Assembly: GCA_022539475.1 (NCBI GenBank) | Contig: VCMS01000028.1 | Coordinates: 273,215 to 337,214, forward strand | Source of the DNA: Gracilaria domingensis | Lineage: Eukaryota > Rhodophyta > Florideophyceae > Gracilariales > Gracilariaceae | Reading direction: 5' to 3' | DNA: 64,000 nucleotides | In this document: positions 1 to 9,318 of the stretch, piece after piece | Position numbering within the stretch: position 1 is the stretch's first letter | Layout of the letters: the number at the start of each line of letters is the position of its first letter | Notes under the pieces: generated by a model | The model's input: only the letters and a program-made list of their open reading frames with translations | Database searches by the model: none | Told to the model about the DNA's origin: nothing | Translations under genes and position numbers: made by a program

Positions 1-1107
1 GAGCTGGACGGTAAGAACATGGAAGCGTTTAAATACTTTCTCACACTGTGCCAAGGACTTCCGCTTGGGTTTGGAATTGTGGGTAGTTCTGTATGGAGTT
101 ATTCACGATATTGCCAGAGCAAACAAGCGGCATGGTCAGAGTTCCACAACCACATTTTGTCGAAACGAAAAGATTTGATGAATACCGAGGCCGTGGAGTA
201 TGGCAAACTGCCGAAGATTGTAGATCTCTCTCTTGAAGTACTGCAGAAGAGGAATGTGAATGGAAAGTTTGAGCAGTGGTTCCGGGCGTTGTGTGTTGTT
301 CAGAAACAGCAAACTGTTTCAGCTGAGATGCTTTGGAAGTTGTGGAGCTTGAAAACATTAGAAGAAACTGAAGCGGTGGTAGAATGGTTTGCTAGTGTGT
401 CCATTGTGCAAATGACGAGAAAGGGTGGTTCCGTGTTCATTACGTTGCACGACTTGATCCTAGATATCGCCGCTAGCAGGGCGACAGAGAACAAGGAAAC
501 GCAGATGTTTTTCCAGACACTCCTTCACAACTATGTTTCATGTGCTCGACGAAAGAAGTTGACTCACAAAATGACACCTATACCCGAAGCCGAGAGTGAT
601 GTTGAAGAGAACGTCGCAGATGGAGCGACCGACCAAAGAAGTGCAAATTTGGGGTTATGCCTTGCTTGGTGGGATGCTGAAGATGATGGGTACATACACA
701 ACAACGTTTGCAGAATTCTTCGCCATGCGGTATATGTTAACGAGCTACTGTGGTTGCTGTCGCAACCACAATGGGTGATACAGCGACTGGTGAAAGACGG
801 CTTTTACAGTATCGAACAAGACCTGGAGCACGGAAAAGCGGTGTGCAATGACAACGTTTGTCAACATGCCAATCGTAAGGAGCATCTTGAAATGATCGTA
901 AGGGCTGCTAGGCTGAGCGCTGTGTTTGTGAACAACAACTGCTGCAAAGAAGAGGGGTGGTTCCAGATGCACGGGCGGTTGCTGTGGCACGCCACGCAGA
1001 GTGAACTGACGAGCGAATTCGTGAAGAAGATGGAAAGGGAAGCTCCGAGACCATGGCTAAAAGCGTGTTCTTATAAACTGTTGAGGCAAGCGGGCGACTC
1101 CGCATAG
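1..1107 (+). CDS. TIR-NB-ARC protein, copy A (3' part only)
   Basis: The window opens inside this gene, and reading frame 1 is open from base 1. The visible part begins just before the GLPL-type motif (CQGLPLGFGIVGSS) and covers the helical and winged-helix end of an NB-ARC module. That includes a VFITLHDLILDIAA stretch in the place of the MHD motif. A conserved linker follows, with RPWLKACSYKLL near the C-terminus, resembling the PWL linker that joins NB-ARC to WD40 repeats in fused proteins. It ends at a UAG at 1105-1107, and the same frame stays open into the WD40 sequence that follows. One substitution (W instead of L, in the stretch after GSSV) separates it from copies B-E. Confidence 0.85.
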   Translation, partial: ELDGKNMEAFKYFLTLCQGLPLGFGIVGSSVWSYSRYCQSKQAAWSEFHNHILSKRKDLMNTEAVEYGKLPKIVDLSLEVLQKRNVNGKFEQWFRALCVVQKQQTVSAEMLWKLWSLKTLEETEAVVEWFASVSIVQMTRKGGSVFITLHDLILDIAASRATENKETQMFFQTLLHNYVSCARRKKLTHKMTPIPEAESDVEENVADGATDQRSANLGLCLAWWDAEDDGYIHNNVCRILRHAVYVNELLWLLSQPQWVIQRLVKDGFYSIEQDLEHGKAVCNDNVCQHANRKEHLEMIVRAARLSAVFVNNNCCKEEGWFQMHGRLLWHATQSELTSEFVKKMEREAPRPWLKACSYKLLRQAGDSA

Positions 1108-1140
1108 GCAGTTGTTCGAGGCGCAGGAGAAGTGCTATGC

Positions 1141-2361
1141 ATGCGTGAGGAGGACGACGAGATCTGGATTTTGTGGTCCGCACCAAAGATGCTGCGCGTG
1201 GGTAGGTTTCACCGAATCGTGTGTACTCTCAAAGAGGTACGACTGCAAGGAGAACACGATGATCATCATGTCGAAAGCGCTTCGTTCTCCTGTGCCGGGC
1301 GAAGCGTCGTGACTGCTCACTCAAATGGATGCATTCGTGTGTGGGACAGGGAAACGGGAGCGTTGAAGCGATGTGTGGAGCACAACTGCGAAAACCACGA
1401 GCGATTTGTTGCGTTTTGCGCGGAAGGCACACGAGTTGCGTGTGAAACGACGAATCACTCCATTCGACTGTTTGACACGCTGAGCGGCACAGCAGTCGGG
1501 CAGCCGCTCAAAGGTCACACGGGCATGGTGGCTTGCGTAGCAATGAGCGCAAATGGCACGTGCGTCGTGTCATGGTCGAAGGACTATTCGGTGCGTGTGT
1601 GGGATGCTCACAGCGGCAACGCCGTGGGTCAGCCGTTCCCAAATTACACGGGCTGGATGGGCTGCGTGGCAGTGAGCGCGGATGGTACGCGCATCGCGTC
1701 GGCGTTGGAAGGTTGCACGGTGTGTGTGTGGGCGCTTGTGTGTGACGCTCTCAGTAGCAACGCCATTTGGCTGCAGTCCAAAGTGCGCGATCCCGGAGAT
1801 GCGGTGAGCTGCATGGCAATGAGCGCGGACGGCACGCGCCTTGTGTTCGGGACGATGTACGGCAGGTTGTGTGTGTTTGACGCGCACAGCGGCAACGCCG
1901 TGTGGGAGACGTACAGAGGCCACCTGACCTTCGTGAACTGCGTGACAATGAGCGCGGACGGCACGCGCATCATGTCGGCGGGGTCCGGGGACGAGACTGT
2001 GTGCGTGTGGGACACGCGGCGCGTGCCGGCTCGGTTGCCCGGAATAACGGAAATCCAGGTGGGTACACTTGTAGGTGCCGTACTCCCTTGGTTTTTGTTT
2101 TCTCTTTTTTGCTTTTTTGCAGATCTCGAACCGGTAGAAGTTTCGTCGGCTTGGTTGCGGGGCATTGCTTTGGTACAGTTAATGGTTTTCTTATCAATCG
2201 GCTGGTTGATGCTTGGTAAATCAGCCAAGGTGAGCGACCACGCCGACGACGGCTCCTCCGTGGTGCTTGGCACCTGCGAGATTCCCCTTCAACATGTGCG
2301 CCGCGACCTGTTTGTTGCGCTTGTTTATACCAGTCTCCTCTCGTGCCGTATTATACGCTGA
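1141..2361 (+). CDS. WD40-repeat protein with C-terminal membrane segments, copy A
   Basis: About five to six WD40 blades are visible, with repeated cores of the form VAMSADGTRI...SVRVWDAHSGNAVGQP. Two hydrophobic segments follow (roughly VGTLVGAVLPWFLFSLFCFFA and IALVQLMVFLSIGWLML), then a tail with KVSDHADDGSSVVLGTCE and a final RIIR. The first ATG is at 1141, 34 bases after the NLR stop and in the same frame, with no other stop between. It may therefore be the C-terminal half of one TIR-NB-ARC-WD40 gene (see findings) or a separate start. The tail is also present in the diverged copy at 28.6 kb, which supports reading through the possible intron at 2059-2122. WD40 propellers in such fusions usually sense ligands or partners; the ligand here is unknown. 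Confidence 0.8.
   Translation: MREEDDEIWILWSAPKMLRVGRFHRIVCTLKEVRLQGEHDDHHVESASFSCAGRSVVTAHSNGCIRVWDRETGALKRCVEHNCENHERFVAFCAEGTRVACETTNHSIRLFDTLSGTAVGQPLKGHTGMVACVAMSANGTCVVSWSKDYSVRVWDAHSGNAVGQPFPNYTGWMGCVAVSADGTRIASALEGCTVCVWALVCDALSSNAIWLQSKVRDPGDAVSCMAMSADGTRLVFGTMYGRLCVFDAHSGNAVWETYRGHLTFVNCVTMSADGTRIMSAGSGDETVCVWDTRRVPARLPGITEIQVGTLVGAVLPWFLFSLFCFFADLEPVEVSSAWLRGIALVQLMVFLSIGWLMLGKSAKVSDHADDGSSVVLGTCEIPLQHVRRDLFVALVYTSLLSCRIIR
2059..2122 (+). other. Possible retained 64-nt GT-AG intron in the WD40 frame
   Basis: A GTGGGT donor after CAG at 2059 is followed by a T-rich tract and TTTTTTGCAG ending at 2122. Splicing would shift the frame, giving a stop four codons later (ISNR then TAG) and removing both membrane segments. 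Reading through keeps the tail that is conserved in the diverged last copy. Whether it is ever spliced cannot be told from sequence. Equivalent sites occur in each array unit (8295-8358 in unit 2). Confidence 0.35.
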
Positions 2362-2557
2362 CGTACTCTCACATACCACAATTTTGCGAACAACACCTTC
2401 ATTCCCACCTTCACAAATCGCTCCTCATCAATAGCCTTTTCATCACGTTCATTCCCCACTGCCTTGCAGAGCAGAGCTGCCGCTCGCAGATGCGCGCGCT
2501 GACAGCGGCTTACAGCGCGCCTGCGACGGGCGCGCATTGGCGAAGGTTGTTGCCTGG

Positions 2558-3082
2558 CCGCTGGAGAGCATCCCCGCGCAGAGCACGCAGCAGCTGAGCG
2601 CCATTCTCGCGTTCGGCGCCGTCGCCGCCGGCTCGCTGCTGCGCCGCGGCGCGTCTGCGCGCGCGCGCGCGCTGTGCACGCCGCGCGCGAGCGGCGGAAG
2701 CAGCGGCAACGGCGACGGAAGCGGCGATGAGGAAGCGCCGGCGGCGGCGGCGGCGCCAAACAAGTTCCAAATCGTGCGCCACGAGCGCATCTTCCAGCGC
2801 TACCATACCATCTTCCAGCGCGACGTGCGCTTCCCGACGGGGCGCACCGTGTCGTACGACGTGCTGGGCAACGCGCGCAGCGACTACAAGTCGGTGTTCG
2901 TGTTCCCGTTCGACTCGAAGCGCCGCCGCGTCACGCTGCTGCGCGAGTACCTGCCGGGGCGCAACGCGGAGGGGCTGTCGTTCGTGGCGGGCATGTTCGA
3001 GGCCGACAAGCACGGCGACATCCGCGCCGCCGCGCGCGCGGAGCTGAGCGAGGAGGCGCAGCCGACGGGCGGGCGCCTCATC
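2558..3082 (+). pseudogene. Nudix hydrolase 5' fragment, cassette copy A
   Basis: This is nearly identical to the intact Nudix gene at 29977-30711 from its targeting-peptide-like N-terminus to ELSEEA...TGGRLI. Homology stops at 3082 after CTCATC, and a coiled-coil frame continues in frame. The two ATGs that start the intact gene (ATGAGCGCCATG) are CTGAGCGCCATT here, so no ATG precedes the domain. The C-terminal third of the domain is missing. A short upstream block (2469-2515) also matches 29830-29878. It is best read as a captured, start-less fragment. Confidence 0.8.
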
Positions 3083-3624
3083 ATGGCTGCTGGTGAAGCG
3101 GAGGCTGAGGCCAGCGCGTTGGAGGTAGAGAAGCTGAAGCAAGTTCGACGCAGAATCAAGACTGAGGCCAGTGATCTTGTGGATACTGTGCATGCGCTTG
3201 AGGCAGAGGTTGCAACCGTCTCCAAGGAGAACAGCGCCATGAGAGGCGCACTGCAGTCCATGGAGCAGGAGACCATGCAACATAAGGGACTTTCTGAGTG
3301 TGTTGCGACTGGAGAAGGAGCGCAACGCCGCCAATGTGAGAGGTCATGGAGTTGAGCTGGCTCATTTGCGCTCCCAAATCGCCGAGAAGGACGTTGAGAT
3401 GGAGAAGAGCGCCACTGAAGCGGAGCGCGTGCACAAGCTCGTCGCGGACTTGGAATCTGCGTGCAAGGCGTTGCAGACAGAGAAGAACGGCTTGGAAGCT
3501 CAAGTGTCCAAGAAGAGTGAGGAGAACGTACAGCTGAACGAGGAGCTGGAAGGCGCAGAATCTAAGGCGGAACAGCTTCGCGCTGACTGTGACGAAGTAC
3601 AGGCTGAGCTGACTGAACGACCTT
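3083..3624 (+). pseudogene. Coiled-coil gene fragment, cassette copy A
   Basis: Strong heptad-rich coiled coil: EAEAEASALEVEKLKQVRRR at the start, then after a frame change near 3297 it continues as VLRLEKERNAANV to ADCDEVQAELTE. The frame change is present in every array copy, so it predates amplification. The parent gene (myosin-tail or kinesin-stalk like) cannot be identified, and no motor or other globular domain is present. It ends abruptly where antisense enoyl-CoA hydratase sequence begins. Confidence 0.6.
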
Positions 3625-3954
3625 GCGACAGCGCATGAGCGCGTCCATGAAGGCGCGCGCCGCGTGCACGGCGGCGGCGGCGCGATGCGGCGTGGCGAAC
3701 GCGTCGAGGGCCATGCCGCTGCAGAAGGAGCGCGTGGTGCCGGCGGCGGTGAGCACGACGAGGCGCGTGCTGTCGTCGTCGCTGACGGCCCCTAGCGCGG
3801 CGGCGGCGGCGTCGCACAGCGCGACGTCGAGCGCGTTGAGCCGGCGCGGGCGGTTGAACGCCAGCTCGACGACGCCCTCGCCGTGCGCGCGGCGCAGCAG
3901 CACGTGCGCGTCGTCGCCGTCGTCGTCGCCGGCGCCGTCGCGCGACTGTCGCAT
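3624..3954 (-). pseudogene. Enoyl-CoA hydratase/isomerase 5' fragment, cassette copy A
   Basis: From an ATG at 3954 on the minus strand (MRQSRDGAG) the frame gives the start of a crotonase fold: VVELAFNRPRRLNALD, then RLVVLTAAG and FCSGMALDAFA, the last being the first oxyanion-hole loop. It ends at MDALMRCRKVV, where the family would continue into its second half with the catalytic residues. The rest is replaced by coiled-coil sequence read backwards. The region upstream of the ATG (to about 4100) probably includes the donor gene's 5' flank. Confidence 0.7.
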
Positions 3955-4154
3955 CTTTCGCGCTCGCTCCGCCCGCCGCGACCTGCCTGCGTGCGCGCGC
4001 AGCACAACGCTACACCGCCTCTTCACGCGAACATCCACGTGTGTGTGAAGCACACAGCGCTTTGATAAAAAGCTCGTCGTTCTTCGATTCAACAAAACAT
4101 GGCTGCCACAACCCAACGCCACACGACGTGACTCGCAAGTTCCGAGTCGCAACT

Positions 4155-4961
4155 CGTGAGGCGCCCGAAGGCGGAGCGCTTTCGCAAAGGCGGAGCGCTT
4201 TCGGAACAGCGTGAGCAGCTTCTTCTACGGTGGTACCTCGGGCGCCAATATGCGCCATGCACACGCGCGCGAATCAAGCAAGCTTTCACTGTGTTTGTGT
4301 CACCGCACTAGGCGACACGATCTCAGCAATTGCGTCCAGCACACATCCACCGCCATCGGCGTTGCACACAGCGTCTTCGCAGCGGCCAAGCACACGCTCG
4401 GAGCTATCTTCTTCCCAGTCGCGCATTTCCCCCCACCATGGCAGGACGCCTGACTCTTTAGTCAATGACTAATGCTGCCGGTAGAAGGCTAACACCATGC
4501 ATACACGATCGGAAACATAGGCCGCGATAGCCAATACTGAATAGCGCTACTCTGCTGGCAGTTGGTGCGGGGGTGTTGTCGAGATCCGAGACAACAAATA
4601 TCCAAAACACCGGCGTCCAGTTGGCGCGCAGTGCCGCGTCCACCACTGGAGTCCCACGCATGCAATTGGTTTGTGGGTATGACGCACCAAGCTGCCTGAC
4701 CCAAGTCTGACTGTTGAGAGTCGTGGGAGCGCGTGTCTGTGTTGCTTGAGCGCATTACCGCACGCCTGGCGTCCGAATAGAATGAATCCATTTCGTCGCC
4801 TCCAACGGAGCCCTTGCTAACAGAAGCACGAGAATCCCGACCCCGTCGCGACAACCTGAATGCTCATACCTTTCTCGCGCAACCAACCCCTTCCTCTGCA
4901 CACACTCCCGAGTTAAGGGACTAGCCGGGCGGAAGCGCTCTTGCCAGAAGCGCCTCGCAGT
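4155..4961 (+). promoter_or_regulatory. Upstream region of NLR copy B, with direct repeat and palindrome
   Basis: No convincing gene lies here. It holds a 17-bp direct repeat (AAGGCGGAGCGCTTTCG at 4168-4184 and 4187-4203) and a perfect inverted repeat TTAGTCA-A-TGACTAA at 4458-4472. The inverted repeat resembles bZIP/AP-1-class sites. Both recur at the matching place in every unit. The palindrome lies about 490 bp upstream of the NLR ATG and may be a promoter element. Confidence 0.5.
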
Positions 4962-7343
4962 ATGCCGCGCAACGCATCCTCCTCGCAGTCACCTCCATAT
5001 CGCATCTTCCTCAGCCATGCTGGCGAAGACAAGGAAACGATAGCCCGTCCACTGTATCACGGCCTTCGTCGCCATGGCCTTTCGGTGTTCCTAGATGAAG
5101 AGTCTTTCCGTCTTGGCGATGATTGCCCAAAGGAGATGGATGACGCATTGAAAACCGCTCCGATTGGCATCTTCATATTGAGTCCGGAGTTTGTTGCCAA
5201 GTTTTGGCCAATGCGTGAGCTTTTGACATTTGTCCGACGCTATGAAAGCGCCATCGAGGCCAACGAGACTCCGCCATTGCTTATATCTGTATTCTATCGT
5301 TTTACCACACACGAGTGCCGCGATTCGAACATCTTCCACAAATACGGAAATGTGTTCAATGAGCGCGGGCTTTTCAAACGTGCAGCAGACGGTGTTATCT
5401 CGCTCAAAGATATCCTACACGCCTTGGACGTAGCCGCCAAACTGTGGAGTATCAGGAACGACTCCAACGCAGACAACTCCACCCGCCCGGGGATGACGCT
5501 CAACCGAGAATCTTTTGTTGAAAGGGTGTTGGAACAGATTTTGGAACACCTTGGAATTGAGAGACGTAATGCTGTGAATGAACGACATGCTCGCGATGGT
5601 TCTCAACGTGAACAGCGAGATGTGTATAAGAGGAGCAAGAATGTGCCACCAAACCCACCCAGATTGACTCTGAATTACGACGATCTCTCAACATGTGAAG
5701 GAAAACTGAAGAAAGTGGTGTTGAGTGAGACTGGGAGTCGAATTGTTGCTGTAATAGCGACCGGAGCAGGTGGGGTTGGCAAAACGTGCGCCTTGAGAGG
5801 ATTTGCTGAAGACAATGAGGTCAGTGAGGCGTTTCCCGGAGGGATTCTGTACATTCAGCTCCGAAATGATGCGAAAACGTCTGATGCGATACACGGAGTC
5901 GCAAACATTGTCGATCGCACTGGTGGTTCAGCATTAGGAAGAGGCATCAAGGCGGCGAATAGTATCAAAGAAGCATGTGATGAGGCTTCCAAATGGTTTG
6001 AGCCTCAAACATGCCTGTTTTTGGTAGGTGATATCTGGCAGGGTAACGGTATCGACTCCAATGTGTTATCAACTCTTGGGCTCATGGTGAACACGGACAG
6101 CCGAATGGTGTACACAACCAGAGACGACCATTTTCTTAGCCGAGCTAACAAAGTAATTGAGTTCAAAGAAAAGGAACCGTTTAGCGAATTATCACGGCAA
6201 ATGTTGATGAATCATGCAGGCTTTGGAAAGGATACTGAGCTGGACGGTAAGAACATGGAAGCGTTTAAATACTTTCTCACACTGTGCCAAGGACTTCCGC
6301 TTGGGTTTGGAATTGTGGGTAGTTCTGTATTGAGTTATTCACGATATTGCCAGAGCAAACAAGCGGCATGGTCAGAGTTCCACAACCACATTTTGTCGAA
6401 ACGAAAAGATTTGATGAATACCGAGGCCGTGGAGTATGGCAAACTGCCGAAGATTGTAGATCTCTCTCTTGAAGTACTGCAGAAGAGGAATGTGAATGGA
6501 AAGTTTGAGCAGTGGTTCCGGGCGTTGTGTGTTGTTCAGAAACAGCAAACTGTTTCAGCTGAGATGCTTTGGAAGTTGTGGAGCTTGAAAACATTAGAAG
6601 AAACTGAAGCGGTGGTAGAATGGTTTGCTAGTGTGTCCATTGTGCAAATGACGAGAAAGGGTGGTTCCGTGTTCATTACGTTGCACGACTTGATCCTAGA
6701 TATCGCCGCTAGCAGGGCGACAGAGAACAAGGAAACGCAGATGTTTTTCCAGACACTCCTTCACAACTATGTTTCATGTGCTCGACGAAAGAAGTTGACT
6801 CACAAAATGACACCTATACCCGAAGCCGAGAGTGATGTTGAAGAGAACGTCGCAGATGGAGCGACCGACCAAAGAAGTGCAAATTTGGGGTTATGCCTTG
6901 CTTGGTGGGATGCTGAAGATGATGGGTACATACACAACAACGTTTGCAGAATTCTTCGCCATGCGGTATATGTTAACGAGCTACTGTGGTTGCTGTCGCA
7001 ACCACAATGGGTGATACAGCGACTGGTGAAAGACGGCTTTTACAGTATCGAACAAGACCTGGAGCACGGAAAAGCGGTGTGCAATGACAACGTTTGTCAA
7101 CATGCCAATCGTAAGGAGCATCTTGAAATGATCGTAAGGGCTGCTAGGCTGAGCGCTGTGTTTGTGAACAACAACTGCTGCAAAGAAGAGGTGTGGTTCC
7201 AGATGCACGGGCGGTTGCTGTGGCACGCCACGCAGAGTGAACTGACGAGCGAATTCGTGAAGAAGATGGAAAGGGAAGCTCCGAGACCATGGCTAAAAGC
7301 GTGTTCTTATAAACTGTTGAGGCAAGCGGGCGACTCCGCATAG
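4962..7343 (+). CDS. TIR-NB-ARC NLR-like protein, copy B (Walker B variant)
   Basis: 793 residues from the first ATG at 4962; upstream in-frame codons lack an ATG. Residues about 12-150 form a TIR domain (YRIFLSHAGEDKE, VFLDEESFRLGDD, IGIFILSPEF). Glu58 in CPKEMDDAL sits about where the catalytic glutamate of NADase TIRs is expected (inference). The NB-ARC module has a P-loop GAGGVGKT at 268-275, a sensor-like MVYTTRDD, the GLPL motif CQGLPLGF, and an LHD in place of MHD. The Walker B stretch reads LFLVGDIW: residue 356 is Gly where all other complete copies have Asp. Leu-to-Phe after ALRG is also unique to this copy. The gene ends at UAG 7341-7343 with the WD40 frame following in phase. Confidence 0.88.
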   Translation: MPRNASSSQSPPYRIFLSHAGEDKETIARPLYHGLRRHGLSVFLDEESFRLGDDCPKEMDDALKTAPIGIFILSPEFVAKFWPMRELLTFVRRYESAIEANETPPLLISVFYRFTTHECRDSNIFHKYGNVFNERGLFKRAADGVISLKDILHALDVAAKLWSIRNDSNADNSTRPGMTLNRESFVERVLEQILEHLGIERRNAVNERHARDGSQREQRDVYKRSKNVPPNPPRLTLNYDDLSTCEGKLKKVVLSETGSRIVAVIATGAGGVGKTCALRGFAEDNEVSEAFPGGILYIQLRNDAKTSDAIHGVANIVDRTGGSALGRGIKAANSIKEACDEASKWFEPQTCLFLVGDIWQGNGIDSNVLSTLGLMVNTDSRMVYTTRDDHFLSRANKVIEFKEKEPFSELSRQMLMNHAGFGKDTELDGKNMEAFKYFLTLCQGLPLGFGIVGSSVLSYSRYCQSKQAAWSEFHNHILSKRKDLMNTEAVEYGKLPKIVDLSLEVLQKRNVNGKFEQWFRALCVVQKQQTVSAEMLWKLWSLKTLEETEAVVEWFASVSIVQMTRKGGSVFITLHDLILDIAASRATENKETQMFFQTLLHNYVSCARRKKLTHKMTPIPEAESDVEENVADGATDQRSANLGLCLAWWDAEDDGYIHNNVCRILRHAVYVNELLWLLSQPQWVIQRLVKDGFYSIEQDLEHGKAVCNDNVCQHANRKEHLEMIVRAARLSAVFVNNNCCKEEVWFQMHGRLLWHATQSELTSEFVKKMEREAPRPWLKACSYKLLRQAGDSA

Positions 7344-7376
7344 GCAGTTGTTCGAGGCGCAGGAGAAGTGCTATGC

Positions 7377-8597
7377 ATGCGTGAGGAGGACGACGAGATC
7401 TGGATTTTGTGGTCCGCACCAAAGATGCTGCGCGTGGGTAGGTTTCACCGAATCGTGTGTACTCTCAAAGAGGTACGACTGCAAGGAGAACACGATGATC
7501 ATCATGTCGAAAGCGCTTCGTTCTCCTGTGCCGGGCGAAGCGTCGTGACTGCTCACTCAAATGGATGCATTCGTGTGTGGGACAGGGAAACGGGAGCGTT
7601 GAAGCGATGTGTGGAGCACAACTGCGAAAACCACGAGCGATTTGTTGCGTTTTGCGCGGAAGGCACACGAGTTGCGTGTGAAACGACGAATCACTCCATT
7701 CGACTGTTTGACACGCTGAGCGGCACAGCAGTCGGGCAGCCGCTCAAAGGTCACACGGGCATGGTGGCTTGCGTAGCAATGAGCGCAAATGGCACGTGCG
7801 TCGTGTCATGGTCGAAGGACTATTCGGTGCGTGTGTGGGATGCTCACAGCGGCAACGCCGTGGGTCAGCCGTTCCCAAATTACACGGGCTGGATGGGCTG
7901 CGTGGCAGTGAGCGCGGATGGTACGCGCATCGCGTCGGCGTTGGAAGGTTGCACGGTGTGTGTGTGGGCGCTTGTGTGTGACGCTCTCAGTAGCAACGCC
8001 ATTTGGCTGCAGTCCAAAGTGCGCGATCCCGGAGATGCGGTGAGCTGCATGGCAATGAGCGCGGACGGCACGCGCCTTGTGTTCGGGACGATGTACGGCA
8101 GGTTGTGTGTGTTTGACGCGCACAGCGGCAACGCCGTGTGGGAGACGTACAGAGGCCACCTGACCTTCGTGAACTGCGTGACAATGAGCGCGGACGGCAC
8201 GCGCATCATGTCGGCGGGGTCCGGGGACGAGACTGTGTGCGTGTGGGACACGCGGCGCGTGCCGGCTCGGTTGCCCGGAATAACGGAAATCCAGGTGGGT
8301 ACACTTGTAGGTGCCGTACTCCCTTGGTTTTTGTTTTCTCTTTTTTGCTTTTTTGCAGATCTCGAACCGGTAGAAGTTTCGTCGGCTTGGTTGCGGGGCA
8401 TTGCTTTGGTACAGTTAATGGTTTTCTTATCAATCGGCTGGTTGATGCTTGGTAAATCAGCCAAGGTGAGCGACCACGCCGACGACGGCTCCTCCGTGGT
8501 GCTTGGCACCTGCGAGATTCCCCTTCAACATGTGCGCCGCGACCTGTTTGTTGCGCTTGTTTATACCAGTCTCCTCTCGTGCCGTATTATACGCTGA
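7377..8597 (+). CDS. WD40-repeat protein with membrane tail, copy B
   Basis: Sequence matches copy A across the whole frame: WD40 blades, two hydrophobic segments and the KVSDHADDGS tail. The ATG at 7377 lies 34 bases after the UAG of NLR copy B and in the same frame. With NLR copy B it forms one of the two complete and undamaged NLR/WD40 pairs in the array; the other is NLR copy C, whose WD40 partner is damaged in this assembly. Confidence 0.8.
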   Translation: MREEDDEIWILWSAPKMLRVGRFHRIVCTLKEVRLQGEHDDHHVESASFSCAGRSVVTAHSNGCIRVWDRETGALKRCVEHNCENHERFVAFCAEGTRVACETTNHSIRLFDTLSGTAVGQPLKGHTGMVACVAMSANGTCVVSWSKDYSVRVWDAHSGNAVGQPFPNYTGWMGCVAVSADGTRIASALEGCTVCVWALVCDALSSNAIWLQSKVRDPGDAVSCMAMSADGTRLVFGTMYGRLCVFDAHSGNAVWETYRGHLTFVNCVTMSADGTRIMSAGSGDETVCVWDTRRVPARLPGITEIQVGTLVGAVLPWFLFSLFCFFADLEPVEVSSAWLRGIALVQLMVFLSIGWLMLGKSAKVSDHADDGSSVVLGTCEIPLQHVRRDLFVALVYTSLLSCRIIR

Positions 8598-8793
8598 CGT
8601 ACTCTCACATACCACAATTTTGCGAACAACACCTTCATTCCCACCTTCACAAATCGCTCCTCATCAATAGCCTTTTCATCACGTTCATTCCCCACTGCCT
8701 TGCAGAGCAGAGCTGCCACTCGCAGATGCGCGCGCTGACAGCGGCTTACAGCGCGCCTGCGACGGGCGCGCATTGGCGAAGGTTGTTGCCTGG

Positions 8794-9318
8794 CCGCTGG
8801 AGAGCATCCCCGCGCAGAGCACGCAGCAGCTGAGCGCCATTCTCGCGTTCGGCGCCGTCGCCGCCGGCTCGCTGCTGCGCCGCGGCGCGTCTGCGCGCGC
8901 GCGCGCGCTGTGCACGCCGCGCGCGAGCGGCGGAAGCAGCGGCAACGGCGACGGAAGCGGCGATGAGGAAGCGCCGGCGGCGGCGGCGGCGCCAAACAAG
9001 TTCCAAATCGTGCGCCACGAGCGCATCTTCCAGCGCTACCATACCATCTTCCAGCGCGACGTGCGCTTCCCGACGGGGCGCACCGTGTCGTACGACGTGC
9101 TGGGCAACGCGCGCAGCGACTACAAGTCGGTGTTCGTGTTCCCGTTCGACTCGAAGCGCCGCCGCGTCACGCTGCTGCGCGAGTACCTGCCGGGGCGCAA
9201 CGCGGAGGGGCTGTCGTTCGTGGCGGGCATGTTCGAGGCCGACAAGCACGGCGACATCCGCGCCGCCGCGCGCGCGGAGCTGAGCGAGGAGGCGCAGCCG
9301 ACGGGCGGGCGCCTCATC
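8794..9318 (+). pseudogene. Nudix 5' fragment, cassette copy B
   Basis: Same fragment as in copy A, at the same junction with the coiled coil; no ATG in frame before the domain. Confidence 0.8.

Noticed and set aside
1105-1107. UAG reassigned to an amino acid genome-wide
   Set aside because: ASS ends at UAG at the usual end of the family, and in-frame stops in the PSME4-like block also include UGA and UAA. A changed code does not explain them.
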